Part shown: positions 58,261 through 64,000 of the stretch, in pieces | Position numbering within the stretch: position 1 is the first letter of the stretch | Layout: each line of letters starts with the position of its first letter | Source: Coenobita brevimanus | Taxonomy: Eukaryota > Arthropoda > Malacostraca > Decapoda > Coenobitidae | Assembly: GCA_032717465.1 (NCBI GenBank) | Contig: CM064666.1 | Span: 18,060,336-18,124,335 of the forward strand | Length of the DNA stretch: 64,000 bases | Direction: 5' to 3' | Position numbers and translations under genes: made by a program | The notes under the pieces: generated by a model | Told to the model about the DNA's origin: nothing | The model's database searches: none | What the model saw: the letters and a program-made list of their open reading frames with translations, nothing else

Positions 58261-59102
58261 CTACAGCTTGACTGGAACAGGCAGTGTGTCCCATGCATGC
58301 TGCCTGGAGGTCCAAAGAGCCATCTGATGTGTTGGGGAAGTTTGTCATGTTTTTTTCCAAAGGCAAATATTTCTGAATGGTAGTGTATGTTCTAAAAAGT
58401 TCCTTCATTATGTTGTATAGTTAAAAATACGAGGCACACACAAACATGAAAAGTTACTGGCGAAGTGTTGTTGTCCATTTGAAAATGAAAGAATAACTGT
58501 TTTTTGAACCAGGTGTACAAGAGGAGTTTCAGCGCTTACCACCACACCTTTTATCACCATTTACAACAAATATTGGAAGCTTGTGCAGTGTATTCTTTCC
58601 TCCTGATTCCTTATACATACCTTACTGACACAAGAATCACGCTGTTCAAATCTATAACTATCAAATGCTTGTAAATCTAATCACTAACTAAAAATACCAT
58701 ACAGGAAATTATTCATGCCATGCACTCCAAATATTTCCAAGACTTCAAAATAAAACTTTCATTTAAGATTACAATGTATATACTGTACTCTGGGTCAAAG
58801 TCATGTCCTGTAGCATAGCACAGTAGTAGGCTTACATTCCCCCCCCCCCTCTTCAAGAACTAGCAGAAAATGCATAGTAATAAAAATACATTTCTATCAA
58901 CATATTGTCATACTATTAAATATTAAGAACTCTATTTATCTTAGCTGAGAGAAATGAAAAACAAAATTTAGTGGCCAGCTAAGCACTGATTCTAATGACC
59001 AATTATCATAAGAGTATTCCATTCTATTACAATAAATCTATAATCTGTAACTGTTCTAATAAACCATGTAACTCTGCTCATCCCTGGTATGCCCACACTC
59101 AC
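58261..59102. other. Shroom intron, proximal part of the 5-kb intron
   Basis: AT-rich, with a C-run at about 58,840-58,849. No gene. The GTGAGTGTGG donor at 59,102 is read on the minus strand. Confidence 0.5.
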
Positions 59103-59250
59103 CTTTTTCTTGTAGAGTTGTGTGTGGTCAGTGAGGTCATCATTGTGTATGGTGTCGTTGGTGCTGCGTAGCCGAGTCAGCATCTTTGCCTTACTCTCAG
59201 AGGTGGTGAAGTAGGCAGAGTCGGACGGCAAAGGCGCCTTCTCACACGAC
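59103..59250 (-). CDS. Shrm: Shroom-family protein, internal exon before ASD2
   Basis: A 148-bp exon entering with one base of a split codon (the upstream exon ends with two) and ending in a complete codon. It encodes SCEKAPLPSDSAYFTTSESK, then AKMLTRLRSTNDTIHNDDLT and DHTQLYKKK. The PLPSDSAYFTTSESKAK segment resembles the conserved stretch just before ASD2 in Shroom proteins. Acceptor ATACAACAG and donor GTGAGTGTGG are present. Confidence 0.9.
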
Positions 59251-59965
59251 CTGTTGTATTAACGTTTAGTTTTCAGGAGGGAATTGTCAAACCCTTTGCT
59301 GTACAGTGCTCTTCCCTCCACATAATAATTAAATGACTATGTTCCTTCATACAAAGATATGATTATGTTCCCCCACAGAAAATTTTAACAATTTCCCTTA
59401 TGCCCAGCTCTTACATAACTCTGTATGGATAACCAGTACACAGTGACTTTTTGTTAACACCAAAGAAAATATTATCATTCATTCATTCATTGCCAGACGC
59501 CATGTATCCCATACGGGGTGGCCAAGGGCTTAGAGTTAATTGTTTTACAGGGAGGGGCACTAATCCTCCACCAACCCCACTTGACACGTAGGGAGAAAAA
59601 TATTATCACCTACTTATTTTACAGTTGTCAATCCTCATACATTACCCCTGACATTCTTTACTGCTACTCAAACCTCAAGAAATTACAGAAACATTGCCTG
59701 TTACTATAAATGTGATGTGCCAGTTTCCCTCAACTGACAATCCCAGATGCATGGGAAAAATTTGGATAACCTGAATCACATCTCTGTATCATAACAAAGA
59801 CTACCTTCATCAGGGTGGACATTGGATTTGTGGGGTAGCTGTCAAAGTTCATAAAAAGTACTACCTTCATCTGGGTGGACACTGGATTTGTGAGGTAGCT
59901 GTAAAAGTTCAGCCTAAATTATCCAAATAAAAAATATGTATACAGTGCATTATATCATTACTTAA
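59251..59965. other. Shroom intron with SINE fragment and 60-bp duplication
   Basis: At 59,485-59,590 (minus) is a copy of the RTE-tailed SINE seen at 2,745-2,880 (GCCAGACGCCATGTATCCCA, then GTAGGGAG). At about 59,801-59,910 a 60-bp segment starting CTACCTTCATC is directly duplicated. Confidence 0.65.
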
Positions 59966-60224
59966 CCCCCAGCGGCCGGGCTCCCTACACCCTATCCCCT
60001 TCCCACAACCAGGCTTATTTTTGTAATTTGGATTTTCCATTTTATATATATATATATATATATATTTTAACAAATCAATCACAAATGATACACAAAAAAA
60101 TATGTATAGTTACTCTCTGCTGCCGTTGTATCTTATACTGTATTGCATTTACACTAAGCCTCCATGTACACTTGTCTTCTATCACACTTATTTTCTAAAC
60201 ATTTATACACAATGTAAACACCAT

Positions 60225-62110
60225 GTAACTTCTTCAGGAAGTTTTTCAAATTGTGGAAGTTCCTAAAGTATGGTATGCACAATGCAATGCCACACTCCTT
60301 GCACCATGTGGTCACATCCTTGCATTTGGGTGCTTTTTTGGTTGCGTGTTTGCATGCAAAGCATGCTCTTCATCCTTTTGCCCTAGCACCAACACCTAGT
60401 ATATCTTCAAGGATATGCCAGGAGGTGATCTGGCATGCCAGCTGTAAGATGACACCCAGGTGTAGCTGACATCACACAGCTGCATGTAGAGAAAATCTGC
60501 TCGATTATTCTCTTGCTGAATAATCCAAGTGACATCCAGTTACGCGTCTTTGCCAGGTACAGACTGTAAGCACTAAGTTCACAGATGTCAATCAAGGGTA
60601 AATACATCTACTTGTACCACCGGACACACCTATGCACACACTCAACAGACCCAATCTGCGTGTACTCTTGTCGACAAGTTGCACGTTGTGTGTGTAGTCC
60701 ACCACCAAGTCAGGCTTCATGATAGCTTGTCCAGTAGCTCTGTCTGTCTTGCCACTGTCTCTCATTTCTCCCTTGTGCACTGTTGTAAGCATATTCATAT
60801 CCTGTTTATCATGCCAATTGATGGCCGTGTTTTGTGGTTTTTTCAAATGCACGTCACCACGCCTGAAACTTCAGCCAGTTTTTTCTATTTGCAACCACCG
60901 TGCATCATGATCCTGTATCATGAAGTGAAAGTGCTGGAGAAGTATAATAACTGTCTGTACACAACACATGATTAGCACTGAGGTAACGATCCACGAGTTT
61001 TTTCACCACAGCATGGTGATGAATTCTTCATCATGAGGGTGAATTTTTCAGGATGCCAACATCATTAGCTGTATACATAATCATATCAAGTACATATCCA
61101 GTTTTACATTCACACAACACAAAAAATTTGATGCCAGAATGATGTCGCTCTGATGGAATGTACTGCCAGAACACAATACAGCCACGGAAAAACACCAGAG
61201 ACTCATCTATCACAACATTTTGGAATGGACTGAAGTAATTTAGGAAACTGTTTTTCAGCACAGTAAAAAACTCATGGATTTTCCACAGTCTGTCATTTTC
61301 TACATGGTTATTATTGTTTGCAAAGTGTAGAGATCGTAACAAAGCAAGCAAACGATCTCTAGCCATGTACTGTACTTTCCAAACAGATGAGTAGCAGTGA
61401 TGCTGTCCAGTACCTAGTATTCATGCAGTACATGTTTTTTCACATGTGACATCAGCATCAATGATACTATGAAGACATAGATCTCACTAACAACAGGGGT
61501 GGTCTAGCATCACATCTTTGCCACAGGAGGAGGATGAGTGAATTCTACGACAAATCATAATAATCCAGGGAATGATCACACACAAACTGTACCATAACAT
61601 CATTAAAAAACAGGTGGAAATAATCTAACTCATTAGCATTATCAGCAAGAGTAAAGGCATCTGTAAACAAAGCTATATTTTCATCAAAATCTGGCACATT
61701 TGGTTCAAATATGTACCATCAGTCCAATAAATGATGTCCATCATCGTATCACGTGGTGTTTCCTCCTCCTCTGCCTCTACCCTCTCACTATTCTCCTCCT
61801 CCTCTGCCTCTACCCTCTCACTGTTCTCCTCCTCCTCTGCCTCTACCCTCTCACTGTTCTCCTCCTCCTCTGCCTCTACCCTCTCACTATTCTCCTCCTC
61901 CTCTGCCTTCGCTTCCTCCACCATCTCTCTCCATGCTGCGCACTTTCTGGTCATAATCATAATCAGGGTCATTTTTACTCATAACACTTCCTGATGAGAA
62001 AATATTTTCCTGCTCAGGTCTGCTACTTCCTGAAGGATAACGGCCCCTTAGCACGTTTTTTTGCAAAAGTGAAATGCACTGGGGGCAAGCAAGGCCTGGA
62101 TGGTCCTTGC
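60225..62110 (-). pseudogene. piggyBac-like transposase, many breaks
   Basis: Minus-strand pieces in order: an acidic N-terminus with four to five copies of an 11-residue VEAEEEENSER repeat (61,760-61,910); 61,366-61,031 with LLALLRSLHFANNNNHVEND, VVIDESLVFFRG (catalytic Asp) and KTGYVLDMIMYT; 60,852-60,592 with NMLTTVHKGEMRDSGKTDRA, VVDYTHNVQLVDKS; then a C-terminal zinc-binding segment (about 60,390-60,240) with CKECGIALCIPYF. Several frameshifts and stops. HKGEMRDSGK and the Cys pattern match the first piggyBac-like element, so they are cousins. Confidence 0.88.
61755..61910. repeat. 33-bp minisatellite inside the transposase N-terminus
   Basis: Four to five copies of a CCTCTGCCTCTACCCTCTCA-type 33-bp unit, keeping the reading frame of the acidic VEAEEEENSER repeat. 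Confidence 0.9.
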
Positions 62111-62451
62111 TCTTCTTCCACTGCCAAGGTACTACATCAACTGGCTGGTGTATATCTCTACTAGTGCATGGATGGATCACCACTGTCAGTGCACATGTAC
62201 TCTGCCCCTCCAGGTGCCTCTTCCCCATGCTCCTCAGTCGCCCCGGGTAGCCCCCACCTCCCACTCTACCTCTGTCCCAGCTAGCTTCTCTCTGCACCCT
62301 CAGGCACACGACACAGCCCGCCACACCACTCTCAGTGAGTTCTGCACTTTTTAAGTTGAAACATGCCAGCGAAATATGAAAACGTCCTCAGATGTGAACC
62401 AGCGCCTGTCAACCACAAATCCTCAGATGTGAGCTGGCATCAGAGGGTTAA

Positions 62452-62830
62452 ATACAAAATACAGGCAGGTCCTGTTATACAAGCATCCACTATACAAGAA
62501 CCCGATGATAGGAAATGGGGCAATTTTGATCCAAATTCGGTGACTGCAAGCAGGGCCAGTTAACCTAACCCTGTTGTGTCCATAATGTATGTACTCCGTT
62601 ATATGACAGTTCACAATCCTTTTACAAAATCCGTTACACGAGTTTCTGCAATCCGAGCTGTCCTCCATTAACATATCCCACTCGTATACCGGGACCCACC
62701 TATGCTGTCATTACTTTATCAGACTTTATACAGCACCTGGCTGAAGACTGAACAATTCCAATAACTGGCAGGAAAAATATCAGATGCAGATGTAACCAAA
62801 GAAAAATATGAGATGTTTGTGAGTACTCAC
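62452..62830. other. Shroom intron beside the donor
   Basis: Nothing recognised; ends with a GTGAGTACTC donor on the minus strand at 62,830. Confidence 0.5.
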
Positions 62831-63026
62831 GTGTCCAAACCATTGGCCTGCACATCACTACTGGCAGGTGTAGTGGTGGTGGTGGTGGTGTTGTGGTGTG
62901 TGCGGTGGGGGTGTGGGGCAAGGTCTGGGTGTGCTGCGTGTGTGCTGCAGATGAGGTCACGACGCAGCTCCAGGTTGAACACTCCCTGCATGTAGTGAGC
63001 AGCTGTCTTGTGCTCAGGACCAGGGG
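62831..63026 (-). CDS. Shrm: Shroom-family protein, most upstream exon in window
   Basis: A 196-bp exon after a TATTTTTTGCAG acceptor. It has two leading bases from a split codon, 64 full codons and two trailing bases that pair in phase with the next exon. It encodes PGPEHKTAAHYMQGVFNLEL, then RRDLICSTHAAHPDLAPH, a His/Thr-rich low-complexity run and a SSDVQANGLD segment. I do not recognise a domain with certainty. The exon is supported by splice sites and phase agreement, and the gene continues to the right of the window. The longest open frame over this stretch is a different frame and is not used. Confidence 0.8.
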
Positions 63027-63894
63027 CTGCAAAAAATAAACAAGCATTCTGTTGTTACAATGTTTTATAAAACAACAGCAAAAAGCATTTAATAAATACC
63101 TGTAAACCACAGCTGTTTACTATGCACTCTGGGCATATAAAACTGCATATTTCAGGGTTACTGTAAGCTTGTAAGATAAAAAAGTCAGAACTACACTTTC
63201 AGTATGGAAAAAAAATCACAAACTTTCAGTCTATTTTTTGTATGGATATGGGAGGGAACGAGATTTGAAGTGTTGTGCCATCTGTGGTGAAAAGACGTTC
63301 TTAATGCGGTTCATACTTGTTTCAACTGTGGATCTGGCTGCCATGTCTGGGCAGGCACAGTATGTATCTGCCACAGTTGCCACATTGGTCTTTCTGGGGC
63401 CAGTTTAATGACATGACTTATTTATTTTGTTTACTTTGTTTAGCTCCAAGGAAATAGGTTTGTCCTTATTACATTCACTCCATTTTAATCTCATTGTAGC
63501 ATACAAAATTTACATGGAATGCATATAGGCCGAGGCTACCTTCCTCCTGCAGCCCACCAACCTCCTTCTGGGGGAGAGAGAAACAGTTAAGGGACATCAG
63601 TTGGGCTGCCTGGTTATATCAGTGCACCACGTGATGACATCCCTCCCCACCACCTCAACTCAGCCCTAAAGCCTTACAACTAACACTACCCTCCTCCTGC
63701 CCCTGCCCCTCCCCCATCCCCTTCCTCTCCTCCTCCTCCTGCCCCTCCCCCCCCCCCAAGGAACTACAAGGCTTCAAAGGACGGTATACTTACCTTTCTC
63801 AAATCCCTTTTAAGTAACATTACCCTTCTCACAACTCTTAAGTAACCTTTAACCTTTCTCAAAACCATTTAACTTCATAATTCTGTTGTTACTG

Positions 63895-63898
<4 letters not shown>
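63027..63898. other. Shroom intron, upstream
   Basis: No exon recognised. There are CCTCCTCCT-type and C-rich stretches at about 63,690-63,760. A plus-strand stretch near 63,315-63,400 with several Cys and His codons (FNCGSGCHVW in one frame) may be an old zinc-knuckle fragment of a LINE; not supported further. Confidence 0.4.

Positions 63899-63947
<49 letters not shown>
63899..63947. repeat. (GT)n microsatellite
   Basis: About 24 GT units in the upstream Shroom intron. Confidence 0.95.
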
Positions 63948-63949
<2 letters not shown>

Positions 63950-63977
63950 AGGCTAAGATGTCTTTTTTTTTTTTAAT

Positions 63978-64000
63978 CTCTAGACGATTTTATTCAGCTA
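63978..64000 (+). repeat. Start of a dispersed repeat, cut by the window end
   Basis: CTAGACGATTTTATTCAGCT matches the CGATTTTGTTCGGCTGAG-type motif in the 18,425-18,795 repeat family. Only its first 23 bases are in the window. Confidence 0.5.

Larger units (their letters stand above)
59966..62447 (-). mobile_element. Second piggyBac-like element, decayed, in a Shroom intron
   Basis: TTAA at 59,962-59,965 and 62,448-62,451 bounds 2,482 bp. The left end reads CCCCCAGCGGCCGGGCTC and the right end, reverse-complemented, CCCTCTGATGCCAGCTC; these align with one indel and several changes. The transposase inside is related to, but clearly different from, the 43,362-47,028 element. The end assignment is less certain than for that element. 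Confidence 0.7.

Noticed and set aside
62700..63110. 136-codon minus-strand frame over the upstream Shroom exon
   Set aside because: Splice phase with the next exon requires a different frame; this one is an accidental open frame.

Overview
The window looks like animal nuclear DNA, most likely from an arthropod and probably a decapod crustacean (inference). The signs are GT-AG introns of 0.6 to 5 kb, long (GT)n and (ATC)n arrays, many LINE families, and one host gene resembling arthropod Shroom. There are no bacterial operons, rRNA genes or CRISPR arrays. Almost every long open frame is part of a transposable element or a microsatellite shadow.

Left part (1-19,500). A 5'-truncated RTE-type LINE lies on the minus strand at the left edge. 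Next comes a cluster of tRNA-derived SINE copies (about 1,960-4,650) and several RTE 3' ends stacked on one another (4,845-5,910). A Jockey-like LINE (about 7,450-11,585, minus) has its ORF1 split by a CR1-like fragment. An I-like LINE with an RNase H domain follows (12,850-14,620, plus). After it come a 30-bp minisatellite of about 1.27 kb between two copies of one dispersed repeat, and two large palindromes (17,687-18,256 and about 18,425-18,795). The first palindrome is near-perfect, is bounded by a 12-bp duplication and carries hammerhead-like cores.

Middle (19,500-38,600). This is repeat-rich and gene-poor. It holds RTE copies, a 52-bp tandem array, (ATC)n and (GT)n arrays, and one intact LINE ORF2 (973 codons, CR1/L2-like, 29,715-32,636, minus). 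That LINE sits inside a compound GT-rich array. A repeat with a perfect X-box-like palindrome occurs three times here.

Right-centre (39,180-47,560). A decayed Ty3/gypsy-like pol remnant abuts an I-like LINE. The LINE is split by a nearly intact piggyBac-like transposon (43,362-47,028) with TTAA duplications and matching terminal repeats. A single in-frame TGA interrupts its otherwise open transposase.

Right end (50,153-63,026, minus). Five phase-consistent exons encode the C-terminal part of a Shroom-family protein, including the whole ASD2 (Rho-kinase-binding) region and the stop codon; the 5' part lies beyond the right edge. Its introns carry an RTE 3' end, a Tigger/pogo-like transposase remnant, a fragment of the I-like LINE, and a second, decayed piggyBac-like element (about 59,966-62,447). 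A TTAA-flanked MITE lies just downstream of the gene at 49,300-49,608. In effect the window is one host gene next to a dense nest of mobile DNA.
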